A DNA stretch of 64,000 nt from Thermohalobaculum sp963822985 (GCA_963822985.1 CAWGJU010000006.1:434001-498000), one strand, 5' to 3'. Numbered from the stretch's first letter, positions 1-9,504 are shown. Notes: generated by a model not told the origin, from the letters alone. Numbers and translations are program-made.

Positions 1-1327
1 GATGCCGGTCGGCGTGCCGACGGTGCTGTCCGAGTGGTAGAACTGGGTCAGATAGGTGTCGGCCACCGGAAAGCGGGCGGCCGAGTAGTGCACCACCTGG
101 CTCAAATCCTTGCGGATCTGCGCGTGGAAGGTGGCGTGCTCGACGACCTCGACGTCGAGCTTGATGCCCGCCTGCGCCATCTGCGCCTGGAAGACCTCCA
201 TGGTTCCCAGCATTCCGGGCAGCGCCGTATGGATGACCTTGAGCGTGACGCCGTCGGGGTGACCGGCCTCGGCGAGCAGCGCCTTGGCCGCCTCGATGTC
301 GTAGCCGGGCATCAGCCCCGACATGTCGGCATGCCCCAGATAGCCCTGCGGCACGACCGAGTTGGCCTCGCGCGTCACGTCACGCCCCTTGAAGTCCATG
401 AACTGGTCGCGGTTCGTGGCCATCGCCATCGCGCGGCGGACGCGGATGTCGTCCAGCGGCGGGCTCGCCGTGTTCAGGTACATGACCGACATCTCGGCCG
501 GCTCCATGACGTGGACCACCACATCATCCATCTTGCCGGTCCGCTCGGCCCAGGTCTGGTCCTGCTTGCCGTAGACCATGTCGAGCTCGCCCGATTGGAA
601 CGCCAGGTCGCGCGCGGAGTTCGGACGGTATGTACTGGTAGTTGATGCCGTCCAGCTTCGGCTTGCCGCGGAAGTAGTCAGGGTTGGCGGCCAGCTTCAG
701 GTTTTGCTGCGGCACGTACTCCTCGAACATGAAGGGGCCGGTGCCGATCGGCCGCTTCTGGAAGTCCTCCCCCATCTCCTCCGCCGCGGCTTTGCAGACG
801 ATGTTGCCGCCGTGGTAGTTCGTGACCAGGCCGAGCAGGCTGGGCACCGCGTTCTTCAGCGTGATCTTGACCGTGGAGTCGTCCACCGCCTCGACCTTCT
901 CGAACACGTCGAAGTCGCTGGCGAAGCTTGAGCGGTTCGGGTCGGCGGCGCGCTCGAGCGAGTAGACGATATCCTCGGCCGTCAGCTCGCCATAGCCGTG
1001 ATGGCACTGGACGCCGTCGCGCAGGTGGAACGTCCACTCGAGGCCATCATCCGAGGACTCCCAGCTCTCGGCCAGGTCGGGCTCGATCGTTTCGGGCGAG
1101 GCGGTGCCCGGTGCGAACCGGACCAGGCCGTTGAACATCCAGCCGAACACCGCCTTGTCGATGGTCGTCGCCGACAAATGCGGGTCCAGGCGGCCCGCGT
1201 CCGGGGCCGCGATGCCGACGTTCAGGACATTCGTGTCCGGCCCCGCCATGGCGAGGTTCGCGGTGCCGGCGCCCAGCGCCAGCCCACCGGCAAGCAGCAT
1301 GCCCGCCGTGATGTTTCCGGTCTTCAT
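1..1327 (-). CDS. Peptide/opine-type ABC transporter substrate-binding protein (SBP family 5), frameshifted, 3' end outside window
   Basis: Periplasmic solute-binding protein of the DppA/OppA family. It starts at the ATG at 1327 with a clear signal peptide (MKTGNITAGMLLAGG, then a small-residue stretch ending near ANLAMAG). The mature part has the family signatures LDPHLSATT, LAESWESSDD and GTGPFMFEEY. The frame breaks near position 620, after YQYIPSEL. The protein then resumes in another frame (DLAFQSGELDMVYG, later TASPPLDDIRVRRAMA) and runs off the window edge at position 1. It lies 30 bp downstream of the tandem amine-dehydrogenase genes on the same strand, so it probably delivers a substrate to them. 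The indel sits in a GC-repeat run and may be a sequencing error. Confidence 0.85.
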
Positions 1328-1357
1328 CTGGTTCCTCCCTCCTGAAGTTCCTCGTTA

Positions 1358-2539
1358 TCACCGGCGTGCTCGCCGGTCTCCGTTGCCCCGCCCGTCCGCC
1401 CCCTCCGGCCGCCCCGCGGGAGCGTCGTTCGCGAAGCGGCGAATGGTGAAGTCGTCGATCGGCACCGAGCCTAACCCCGAGAGCGCCATTTCCGCGAGCA
1501 TTTCTCCCACGGCGGGGCCAAGCTGGAAACCGTGGCCGCAGAAACCGAAGGCGTGGATCAGGCCCGGGGCCGTCGCGCTGGGGCCGATCACGGGTATAGC
1601 GTCGGGCAGGAAGCCCTCGATTCCCGACCAGGTGCGGATGACATGCGCATCGCGTGCCCAGGGCAGGACCTCGAGCAGGCGGGCCATCGCGCCGACGGTA
1701 CTGTCCTCCCCGGCGCGCGAGCGGATGCCGGCGAAGTCGTTCCAGCCGCGGCCGCCGCCGAAGATCAGGTTGCCGCGCGGGATCTGGCGCGCGTAGACGT
1801 CGCCGCCGGCGACGCCGATGTTGACCGTCAGGCGGTGGGGCAGGGGCTCGGTCACCTGCATGTTCGGCGATTGCGGATCGACGGGCGCGTGCTCGCCGAA
1901 CCAGCCGGCGACGGTCGCGCCCCAGGCGCCGGCGACATTCAGCAGCTGTCGTGCGGTCACATGCCGACCGGTTTCGGTCTCGACATGAAAGCCCTCGGCG
2001 CCGCGGGTGGCGCCGGCCACCGCCTCGTGCTCGTGGATCAGGGCACCGGCCCGCCGCGCGGCGGCCGCGAATGAAGGCGCGACCAGGCGCGGGTTGGCCT
2101 GCCCATCGCTGCGGCAGAGCGAGGCGCCGGTCGCGGCCGGCCCGAGCCAGGGATAGCTGTCGCGCAGCATGTTTCCGCTGAGCAGCTCGATCTCCAGCCC
2201 GTGCCGGGCCGCGCCGGCGGCGAAGGCCTCGAGGCTGGCCATCTGCGGCTCCGAGCGCGCTAGCTTGAGATGGCCCGTCGCCTGGAACTCACAGTCCTGC
2301 CCGACCAACGCCGGCAGCTGGTCCCAGAGCTGGCGCGAGCGGCGGCTGAGGGGCAGCTCGGCGAAGACGCGGCCCTGCTCGCGCACGCCCCCGTAATTGA
2401 CGCCGCTTGCTTGGCTGCCGACGGTGCGCCGCTCGAAGAGGCCCGCCCTGACGCCGCGCTGCGCCAGGAACAGCGCGGCGGCGCAGCCGGCGGTGCCGCC
2501 GCCGACGATGGCGACGTCGAGATCCAGGCGCTCCGTCAT
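1358..2539 (-). CDS. FAD-dependent oxidoreductase, DAO family (beta subunit of a three-component amine/imino-acid dehydrogenase, set A)
   Basis: 393-residue flavoprotein of the glycine oxidase/sarcosine oxidase (DAO) family. The N-terminal dinucleotide-binding motif AIVGGGTAGCAAA is at residues 10-22, and the C-terminal FAD segment reads IPVIGPSATAPGLIHAFGF. It should oxidise the C-N bond of a secondary amine or D-amino/imino acid. The ATG at 2539 overlaps the TGA of the upstream alpha-subunit gene by 4 bp. A 2Fe-2S gene follows the same arrangement, as in HcnABC, opine oxidases and the LhpBEF-type D-hydroxyproline dehydrogenases. Intact frame. The substrate cannot be read from sequence. Confidence 0.88.
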   Translation of the reverse strand: MTERLDLDVAIVGGGTAGCAAALFLAQRGVRAGLFERRTVGSQASGVNYGGVREQGRVFAELPLSRRSRQLWDQLPALVGQDCEFQATGHLKLARSEPQMASLEAFAAGAARHGLEIELLSGNMLRDSYPWLGPAATGASLCRSDGQANPRLVAPSFAAAARRAGALIHEHEAVAGATRGAEGFHVETETGRHVTARQLLNVAGAWGATVAGWFGEHAPVDPQSPNMQVTEPLPHRLTVNIGVAGGDVYARQIPRGNLIFGGGRGWNDFAGIRSRAGEDSTVGAMARLLEVLPWARDAHVIRTWSGIEGFLPDAIPVIGPSATAPGLIHAFGFCGHGFQLGPAVGEMLAEMALSGLGSVPIDDFTIRRFANDAPAGRPEGADGRGNGDRRARR

Positions 2540-3918
2540 GCCGGCGCCACGTCGGGCTGTTCCTCAAACGCCGCGATCGGCAGCGGCTTGACCGGCGGCT
2601 GGCTCCGCAGGCGGCCGGCCCGCGCGGGGCTGCAGCCCAGCTCGCGGGCCACGATCTCGCAGGCGGCGGGGCCGCAGACGCGGCCCTGGCAGCGCCCCAT
2701 CCCGACGCGCGAGAACGCCTTGGCCCGGTTCACGTCATCGGCGCCGAGGTCGCGGACGGCGGCGCGCAGCGCGCCCGCGCTGACCGCCTCGCAGCGGCAG
2801 AGAATGCAGTCGTCGGGCAAGGAGGCCGCGAGACCGGCGGGGAACGGGAAGGCGCGTTCGATCGCGCGGCGGAGCGGCGCGTGCGCGGCGATCGCTTGCC
2901 GGACGCGCTCGAGAGGAGCCTGCTGGGCCTGGTCCCCGCCGTCGAGCAGGATGGTGCGTGCGGCGCGCTCGCCCGCCAGCTCGGCCACGTCGGCGCCGGC
3001 GATCCGGGCGCCGTCGCCGGCGAGGTACACCCCGTCCGCCGAGCCGCGGCCGAGCGCGTCCTGCACGACCCGCCACTGGTGCGTGCCGACATCCCATTCG
3101 AAGTCGCAGCCGGCCAGGTCGGAGAGCTGCCATTCGCTTTTCAAGCCATAGCCGAAGGCCACCGCGTCGCAGGCGACCTCGCGCCGCCGCCCGGCCCCGT
3201 CGCGGTAGGCGAGGCCCTGCACCGCGTCCCCGCCCTGCACCGCCAAGGGCGTCACGCCGTGGCGATAGACGATGCCGCGCGCGGCGAGCGCCCCGACGTA
3301 GCGGAAGCCCTTCCACACGGTCGAGCCGCCGGCCGCCAGCGTGGGAAGGGCGGCCAGCCGCGCGCGCCAGGGCGTGGTGTCGAGCACCGCCGCCACCTTC
3401 GCGCCGGCCTGCGCATATTGCAGGGCGACGAGCGGCAGCAGCGGGCTCGAGCCCATGAACGCGACGCGCCGGCCGATCGCGCAGGCCTGGTGCTTCAGCG
3501 CGACCTGCGCGCCGCCGAGCGTGAAGACGCCGGGCAGCGTCCAGCCAGGCAGGGGGATGACGCGATCCATAGCCCCGGTCGCCAACAGCAGCCGGTCGAA
3601 AGGCACACTCTCGCCGAGGCCGTCCCGCAGGACCAGCAGATGACGTTCCTCGATCCCCCAGACGAGCGCACCGGGCCGGTGGTCGAGCCGATCCCCCGAC
3701 GCGTCGAAGGCGTCGTGCAACCGCCGCGCCTTGCCCGCCTCGAGACCGTAGAGGGTGCCGTAGCCGCGCGCGAAGCCCTCAGGCTGCCGGCGATAGATCT
3801 GCCCGCCGCTGGCCGGCGCCTCGTCCAGCACGATGGGCCGAGCCCCGCTTTCGGCCAGCACCTCGGCCGCGCGCATCCCTGCGGGACCGGCGCCGACGAT
3901 GACGATCCGCTCAGCCAC
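2536..3918 (-). CDS. FAD/NAD-binding oxidoreductase with C-terminal BFD-type 2Fe-2S domain (alpha subunit, set A)
   Basis: 460-residue protein related to the alpha subunits of HcnB, opine oxidase OoxA and D-hydroxyproline dehydrogenase. The N-terminal FAD motif is IVIVGAGPAGMRAAE (residues 5-19), and a second Rossmann region surrounds residues 150-180. The last about 100 residues form a bacterioferredoxin-like domain with the cysteine pattern ILCRCEAVS...GRCQGRVCG. It should pass electrons from the DAO subunit through the iron-sulphur centre. Start and stop overlap the neighbours (8 bp with the 2Fe-2S gene, 4 bp with the DAO gene), so the three genes are translationally coupled. Confidence 0.88.
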   Translation of the reverse strand: MAERIVIVGAGPAGMRAAEVLAESGARPIVLDEAPASGGQIYRRQPEGFARGYGTLYGLEAGKARRLHDAFDASGDRLDHRPGALVWGIEERHLLVLRDGLGESVPFDRLLLATGAMDRVIPLPGWTLPGVFTLGGAQVALKHQACAIGRRVAFMGSSPLLPLVALQYAQAGAKVAAVLDTTPWRARLAALPTLAAGGSTVWKGFRYVGALAARGIVYRHGVTPLAVQGGDAVQGLAYRDGAGRRREVACDAVAFGYGLKSEWQLSDLAGCDFEWDVGTHQWRVVQDALGRGSADGVYLAGDGARIAGADVAELAGERAARTILLDGGDQAQQAPLERVRQAIAAHAPLRRAIERAFPFPAGLAASLPDDCILCRCEAVSAGALRAAVRDLGADDVNRAKAFSRVGMGRCQGRVCGPAACEIVARELGCSPARAGRLRSQPPVKPLPIAAFEEQPDVAPA

Positions 3919-4210
3919 CGACCTCCTCCGGCCCTGTCAGCACCGCCATGCCATCGGCGGCATAGGTCGTGCAGGCGCGCACCCGGCGCCCGTCTGCCAG
4001 CCGGACCCAGCAGTCCTGGCAGGCGCCCATCACGCAAAAGCCGGCGCGCGCCCCGTCGCCGAACTCGGACAGGCGCAGGCGGCCGCCCGTCGTCAGGATC
4101 GCCGTCATCAGCGTGTCGCCGGCAAGCGCGGTTCGCGGCGTCCCGTCCACCGTGATGCGGATCGGCCTGCGCTCCGCCTCGGCGACGCGATGGAAACGCG
4201 GGGCGGTCAA
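3911..4210 (-). CDS. Small 2Fe-2S ferredoxin-like subunit (gamma subunit, set A)
   Basis: 99-residue plant-type 2Fe-2S protein with the cluster pattern FCVMGACQDCWVRL followed by a fourth Cys in VRACTTYAADG. It matches the small subunit of HcnA/LhpF-type dehydrogenases. It overlaps the downstream alpha subunit by 8 bp, and its ATG at 4210 overlaps the end of the second DAO gene by 4 bp. That overlap couples set A directly to set B. Probable electron-transfer subunit. Confidence 0.87.
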   Translation of the reverse strand: MTAPRFHRVAEAERRPIRITVDGTPRTALAGDTLMTAILTTGGRLRLSEFGDGARAGFCVMGACQDCWVRLADGRRVRACTTYAADGMAVLTGPEEVGG

Positions 4211-5340
4211 GACGCGACCTGCATGGCGGCGGCGTGCCGGAACCGGCCGATCGAGAATGGCTCAATCGGCAGGCTGCTCGTGCCGGTCTCGATCAGCTCG
4301 GCGACGATCCGCCCGCCGATGGGGCCGAGCTGGAATCCGTGCGCCGAGAAGCCGAAGGCGTGGATCACGCCGGGCGCCGTGCCGCTCGGCCCCAGCACCG
4401 GGATGGCGTCAGGCATAGAGCCCTCGATCCCCGCCCAGGTACGCACGATGTGCGCCTCGCGCATGATCGGGAACAGCTCGCCCGTGCTGGCGATAAGGCA
4501 TTGCAGCTCGCCGAACGAGACATGCGCGCGGCTCCGCTCGAGCTCGGCCCGGCCGCGCCAGCCGCCGCCGATCACGACCGTGCCGTTCGGCGATTGCTTG
4601 AACGAGATCAGCCGGTCGAAGCTGCCGACCACCGGCTCGACAAAGGGCTCCATACGGTTGGTGACCATCATCATCGGTGCGATCGCCTCGATCGGCACGG
4701 GCTCGCCCAGCGCCGCGGCGATCGCGCCGCCCCAGGCGCCGGCGGCGTTGACCAGCACCTTGCCCGTGACCGGCCCCCGGTCGGTGGGCACCCACCATGC
4801 GTCACCGGCGCGCTCGGGCGGCCCGGCTCGGCATCGGCTGACGATCTCGGCGCCCAGCTCGGCGGCGCGCCTGGCGAAGGCGGCGGTGGTGCGGGCGGGA
4901 TCGGCGAAGCCGTCGTCCCGCGTGTAGAGCGCGCCGAGGCAGTGCCGCGAGATCGCCGGGACGATCTCGAAAAGCGCCTCGGCGTCGATCCACGCCTCGT
5001 GATTGTAGCCCAGCCCCTCGACCAGCGCGCGCCTCGCCTGCAGGGTCGCCAACCCCGCCTCGCTCTCGGCGACGCGGACCTGGCCGGACTGGCGATAGCC
5101 GCAGTCGTCGCCGACCAGCGCCTGGATATCTTGCCACAGTGCAGCCGACGCCACGGCCAGCGGGATCTCGGCCGGGTGCCGGTTTAGCCGGCGCACGCCG
5201 CCGGCGTTCACGCCCGAGGCGTGCCGCCCGACATGGTCCTTCTCCAGCACGATGACCGACAGCCCGCGCAGCCGACACTGCAGCGCCGTCGAGCAGCCGT
5301 GGATGCCGCCGCCGACGACGATGACGTCGGCCCCCGTCAT
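4207..5340 (-). CDS. FAD-dependent oxidoreductase, DAO family (beta subunit, set B)
   Basis: 377-residue paralogue of the DAO subunit at 1358-2539. The FAD motif is VIVVGGGIHGCSTALQ at residues 5-20, and the C-terminal block IPVLGPSGTAPGVIHAFGF is almost the same as in set A. Intact. It shares 4-bp overlaps with the 2Fe-2S gene of set A and the alpha gene of set B. The retained family core with divergent middle regions suggests an old duplication with a change of substrate rather than a recent copy. Confidence 0.88.
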   Translation of the reverse strand: MTGADVIVVGGGIHGCSTALQCRLRGLSVIVLEKDHVGRHASGVNAGGVRRLNRHPAEIPLAVASAALWQDIQALVGDDCGYRQSGQVRVAESEAGLATLQARRALVEGLGYNHEAWIDAEALFEIVPAISRHCLGALYTRDDGFADPARTTAAFARRAAELGAEIVSRCRAGPPERAGDAWWVPTDRGPVTGKVLVNAAGAWGGAIAAALGEPVPIEAIAPMMMVTNRMEPFVEPVVGSFDRLISFKQSPNGTVVIGGGWRGRAELERSRAHVSFGELQCLIASTGELFPIMREAHIVRTWAGIEGSMPDAIPVLGPSGTAPGVIHAFGFSAHGFQLGPIGGRIVAELIETGTSSLPIEPFSIGRFRHAAAMQVAS

Positions 5341-6749
5341 CCCGCGGCCTCGCCGACGGCGGCAAAGCTGCGGAGCGGCACCGGCTTGGCGGGCGGGCGC
5401 AGGCGGAAATACCCGACCTCGGCGACGGGCACGCCGCGCGCCTCGGCAATCAGGCGCGAGACGGTCGGCCCGCAGAGCCGCCCCTGGCAGGGGCCCATGC
5501 CGCAGCGGAGGAACGCCTTCGCCTGGTTCGGCCCCTGTGCGCCCGCGGCGACGGCCTGGCGGAGCTGCCCGGCCGTCACGTCCTCGCAGCGGCAGACGAC
5601 CGTCGCATCGGCCACCCGCCCCGCCGCCAGGCGCGGCGCATAGAGCGCGTCGATGAACGGTCGCGCCTGCAGTGCCCGCCGCAGCGCCCGCAGCGGCGCC
5701 GCGGCCTTGGCGTCGCGCTCGGCCTCCGCAATCCGCCCGAGCGCCCGCGCCGCCTCCAGCGCGGCGATCCGCCCCGCCGGGACGCAGGCATCGGCGCCCG
5801 CGATGCCGCCGCCGTCACCGGCGATCTGCACGCCCTCGACCGTGCTGTTCGCCCAGTCGTCCAGCACCGGCCGGAACGCCTGCTGGCCCTCGTCCCAGCG
5901 GTGCTCGCAGCCCAGCACCCGGGCGAGGTTCGTGTGCGAAATGACGCCTTCGTGCAGGCCGACCAGCCCAGTCGCGAGCTCGCCGCTCGCGGCGCCGCTG
6001 GTGCGATAGCGCACGCCGGTCGCGCGGTCGCCACCAAGGATCTCCACTTCGGCCACGTCGCGGACGACACGGGCCCCGAGTGCGCGAAAGGCGCGGAGCA
6101 GGCGCAGCCCTGGCAGAAAAGAGCCGCTTGCCGCGAAGGCCGGGAGATGCCGCATCGCCGCCGCGCGGCGGCGCGGATCGTCCGTCAGCAGCACGGCCGC
6201 GATGTCGCCCCCCGCGGCGGCGTGCTGGACGGCCGTGAGGTAGACGAGCGGGCCGCTGCCGACGAGCACCGTCGGCGCGACCGGCGTCATCGCCGCCGAC
6301 TTCAGCAGGATCTGCAGCGCCCCGACCGTCATGACGCCGGGCAGCGTCCAGCCGGGAACCGGCACTGGGCGCTCAAGCGCACCGCCAGCCAGGATGACGC
6401 GGCGGGCACGCACTTCCCGCACGCGGTCCTCACGCAGATACCAGAGGGCGAAGGGCCCCGCCCCGGTCTCGATGTGCCACACGGCGGCGCCGGGCCGGTA
6501 CTCGACCGTCGACCCGCGCAGCGCCTTCGCCAGCGCGGCGCCCTTGGCGTATGCGGCCCCTAGCGCTCCGGCGGCAGGCCCCGCCGCCATCCGCTCGACG
6601 TCGCGGAAGACCTGGCCGCCCGGCGAGGGCTGCTCGTCCAGCAGGACGCAGTCGAGCCCGAGCGCCCGCGCCTCGATCGCTGCGGCCATGCCGGCCGGGC
6701 CGGCGCCGATGACGGCCAGGTCGAACGGGTCTGCGGCTGTGCCTGTCAC
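5337..6749 (-). CDS. FAD/NAD-binding oxidoreductase with BFD-type 2Fe-2S domain (alpha subunit, set B)
   Basis: About 470 residues. I place the start at the GTG at 6747-6749 because it overlaps the TGA of the upstream 2Fe-2S gene (GTGA) and directly precedes the FAD motif LAVIGAGPAGMAAAIEA. The longer open frame upstream has no family similarity. The C-terminal domain carries VVCRCEDVTAGQL and MGPCQGRLCGPT, the four-cysteine BFD pattern. Paralogue of the gene at 2536-3918, with the same role in electron transfer. Confidence 0.87.
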   Translation of the reverse strand: MTGTAADPFDLAVIGAGPAGMAAAIEARALGLDCVLLDEQPSPGGQVFRDVERMAAGPAAGALGAAYAKGAALAKALRGSTVEYRPGAAVWHIETGAGPFALWYLREDRVREVRARRVILAGGALERPVPVPGWTLPGVMTVGALQILLKSAAMTPVAPTVLVGSGPLVYLTAVQHAAAGGDIAAVLLTDDPRRRAAAMRHLPAFAASGSFLPGLRLLRAFRALGARVVRDVAEVEILGGDRATGVRYRTSGAASGELATGLVGLHEGVISHTNLARVLGCEHRWDEGQQAFRPVLDDWANSTVEGVQIAGDGGGIAGADACVPAGRIAALEAARALGRIAEAERDAKAAAPLRALRRALQARPFIDALYAPRLAAGRVADATVVCRCEDVTAGQLRQAVAAGAQGPNQAKAFLRCGMGPCQGRLCGPTVSRLIAEARGVPVAEVGYFRLRPPAKPVPLRSFAAVGEAAG

Positions 6750-7042
6750 GCGGTCTCCCCTGCGCCGCGGTCGCGCCGCACGTTCATGCCGTCCCGCACC
6801 GCCGTCATGCAGGCCTGTTGGCCGGGGCGACCATCCAGCTCGACCAGGCACTCGAAGCAGACACCCATCATGCAGTAGGCGCCGCGCGGCGCGCCCGAAA
6901 CCGGAGCGTGGCGCAATACACGCTCGCCCGCCCCCAGCAGCACGCCGGCGAGGTTGTCGCCCGCCCGCGCCGCGATCTCGCGCCCCTCGAAGCGGATGAC
7001 CACGCGTGCCCCGGCGTCAGGATGCCCGAGCCTCTTGAACAT
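6746..7042 (-). CDS. Small 2Fe-2S subunit (gamma subunit, set B)
   Basis: 98 residues starting at MFKRLGHPDAG (ATG at 7042). The cluster motif is YCMMGVCFECLVEL with a later Cys in QQACMTAVRDG. The start lies inside the 3' end of the upstream third DAO gene (26-bp overlap), and the stop overlaps the alpha gene by GTGA. It completes the second three-component set. Confidence 0.85.
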   Translation of the reverse strand: MFKRLGHPDAGARVVIRFEGREIAARAGDNLAGVLLGAGERVLRHAPVSGAPRGAYCMMGVCFECLVELDGRPGQQACMTAVRDGMNVRRDRGAGETA

Positions 7043-8156
7043 CGAACCTCTCCGCGTTGAAGGCGGCCGCCTCGGCCGGCAACCCGCCGCCCGCGATGGC
7101 GGGCGCCAGGACCTCGGCATGGGCCGCCGCCAGGGTCACGCCGCTGTGGCAGGCCGCCGCGTGAAGGCCTGGCAGGTCGGGCCAGCTCTGATAGATTGGG
7201 AAGCCGTCCGGCGACATGACCCGCAGCGCCCCCCAGGTGCGGACCACCGGCGCGTCGGCAAGCGCCGGGAAGCTGGCGATGGCGCGCTCGGCGATCGCCC
7301 GCGCCGCCGGAAGGCTCGTCCCGTAGTTCATGCCGACGTCCTCCTTGCTGTCGCCGAGCAGTACCGATCCCTCCGCCGCCTGCCGGACATGCGTCGTCGG
7401 CAGGTCGAGGTTTGGCGCCACCCGCCGGGTCGCCAGCATCTGCTCCCGCTGCGGTCGCAAGGGAAAGCTCTTGCCGAGCCCGCCCGCAAGCTCGCTAAAC
7501 CCAAGACGGGCGGCGAGCACGACCCGCTCAAAGGCAGCGCTGCCCCCGTCGGCGAACTCGAGCGAATGGCCGTACCGTCCAGCCGACGCAGGCCCCTGAC
7601 GTAGCGGCCCTGCCGGTGCTGCATGCCCTGCGCCTTCGCCGCCTGCACCAGCGCCCGCACGAGCAGGAAGGGGGTTGGTGTGCCCTTCGAGCGCGCAGAA
7701 CGGGGCGTCGCTGACCCGCGGCCCGACCGCCGGCGCCAGCGCGCGCGTCTCGGCGCAGTCGAGAATGCTGACCTTGCGGCCGGCGGCGGCGAACTGGTTG
7801 TCCCATGCGCCGCACATACCGGCCGCGGCTCTCTACTTCCTCCTCGCCCAGGCAGAGGTGCAGCCCACCGCGCTGGGCATGGCCGACGTCGATCCCGGTC
7901 TCGGCCGCCAGCGCGGCGGCGAAGCGGGGCCAGAGCAGCGCCGGGCGCACAGTCCACGCCATGTAGGCCGGCATGCCGGCGTCCTTGCTCCGGACCCAGA
8001 CAAGCCCAAAATTGCCGAGCGAAGTCGCGCGCGCCGCATCTTCCTCGTCGAACAGCATCACCTGCTGGCCATATCGGACGAGCCGTAGGCGATCGCCAGG
8101 CCGACCAGCCCGGCCCCGATCACCGCAGTTCCCGCCCCGCTCGAAGAATCCCGCAC
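7017..8156 (-). CDS. Third DAO-family FAD oxidoreductase, broken by several frameshifts
   Basis: About 380 codons of a DAO flavoprotein. The likely start is the GTG at 8154-8156, ahead of TAVIGAGLVGLAIAYG. The reading frame changes at about 8085, 7835, 7690 and 7590. The pieces join in order: QVMLFDEEDAARATSLG, NQFAAAGRKVSILDCAET, ALVQAAKAQGMQHRQGRY, and a long final piece ending with FDVQEARAS. TWGALRVMSPDGFPIYQSWP is the C-terminal FAD block. It heads the same transcription unit but has no alpha or gamma partner of its own. Either a decayed gene or several sequencing indels. Confidence 0.75.
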
Positions 8157-8284
8157 CGCGCGAGGGTTAACACGCGCTCGCCGGCGGCTCTAAGGGTTTC
8201 TAGACCGGTCCATGCCTCAAGCAGGCGCCGCGGCGCAGGCAGGAAGGCGCCGCCATGGCGGGCGCTTCTTGACTGAGCTGGAGG

Positions 8285-8485
8285 ATGGGCCCCGCCCCTC
8301 GACCCCTCGACTCGAAGCCCGCAATCGGCCCGGCGCCCGCTCTCCGCGACGTCTACCTCGCCGCCGGCCACGGCCACATGGGCCTCGGCCTGTCCGCCAT
8401 ACCGGGCCGGCTGATTGCCGATCTGGTCGGCGGACGCGAGCCGTCGGTGTGCCTCGAACCATTCTTTCCGTCGCGCGTTCCCTGG
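8285..8485 (+). pseudogene. C-terminal relic of a DadA-like D-amino-acid dehydrogenase
   Basis: A short plus-strand frame contains RPLDSKPAIGPAPALRDVYL and then AAGHGHMGLGLSAIPGRLI. These are typical of the last 60 residues of DadA-type D-amino-acid dehydrogenases (DSKPVIG, GHGHxGL). No N-terminal part exists upstream. It is the fourth DAO-superfamily trace in 8 kb and is opposite in strand to the others, so it was probably left by a rearrangement. The rest of the 8157-8694 gap holds nothing I can recognise. Confidence 0.65.
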
Positions 8486-8694
8486 CGCTTTCGGGCACAA
8501 ATGCGGCCGAATTGCAGACGCTCGGTGTGAGAAATTACGATCGCGACGGGAGATATGCGCTTGTTGAGGCCCAGGCGGGCTCGTTCGAAGGTGCCGCCCC
8601 AAGACGCCCGCCATCTCCCAGCATCAGCTCCCCATCCCCGAGGGGTAGACTTTTGCGCCGCCCTTTGGCCTGCCTTTGCTCCGTCGTTGACAGC

Positions 8695-9504
8695 TCAGCC
8701 GGGCCGCACTGGAAGGCGGGCTTCAAGCCTGCGGAAGAGCATGATCAGAACGCCGGTGATGGTCATGTAAACCAGCGCGAGCAGCAGCAGCGGCTCGTAC
8801 GTGATGAAGGTCTGCTGGCGAACCTGGGATGCCACCGAGTAGATGTCGACCATGGTGATGGTGGCGACGAGTGGCGTCGCCTTGAGCTGCAGTACGGTCT
8901 CTCCGGCCAGCGTCGGCGTCGCTCGATAGAAGGCCTGCGGGAGCCAGATGCGGCGAAGAATTGTGAGCCGCCCCATGCCCACGGCCCGCCCGGCTTCCAG
9001 CTGTCCGCGCGGCACGCCCGCGAACGCGCCGCGCATCACCTCTCCCTCGTAACCGGCATAGGACAGCGTGAGCGCGAGCACGCCGTACGGCCACGCCTGG
9101 CGCAGATACGGCCAGAGAACGAACTCGCGGAGCCACGGGAACTCGGGGAAGAGCGAACCCAGCCCGTAATAGAGCAACCAGAGCTGCAGGAGCAGCGGCG
9201 TGCCGCGGATGACGGTGCAGAACGCCGTGGCCGGCAAGCTCAACCACCATGGGCCGGTGACCTGCACTAGCCCGATCGGCACGGCGAGCATGAAGCCGAG
9301 CACGACGGTGACCACCAGCAGCCAGATCGTGCGCCACAGGCCCACCGCGGCAAGGGCAGCGTAATCGGGCAGCCATTCCCAGCGCATGAAGCGCGCCGCG
9401 GCGACGGCCAGCACGATTGCGAGGAGGATCAGCACAATCCGGTGCGGCTGCAGCCAGGCCCGCGTCCGGCCGCCGCGCAGGAGGCGAGGCGCCGCGCCGC
9501 TCAT
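8695..9504 (-). CDS. Polar amino-acid ABC transporter permease (HisM/ArtM type)
   Basis: 269-residue inner-membrane protein with about five hydrophobic segments and the BPD-transport EAA-type loop EAGRAVGMGRLTILRRIWLP. The family signature VIRGTPLLLQLWLLYYG is present. Its ATG at 9504 overlaps the stop of the upstream permease. Together with 9501-10271 and the binding protein at 10327 it forms a three-gene transporter. No ATP-binding subunit is encoded next to it. Intact. Confidence 0.88.
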   Translation of the reverse strand: MSGAAPRLLRGGRTRAWLQPHRIVLILLAIVLAVAAARFMRWEWLPDYAALAAVGLWRTIWLLVVTVVLGFMLAVPIGLVQVTGPWWLSLPATAFCTVIRGTPLLLQLWLLYYGLGSLFPEFPWLREFVLWPYLRQAWPYGVLALTLSYAGYEGEVMRGAFAGVPRGQLEAGRAVGMGRLTILRRIWLPQAFYRATPTLAGETVLQLKATPLVATITMVDIYSVASQVRQQTFITYEPLLLLALVYMTITGVLIMLFRRLEARLPVRPG

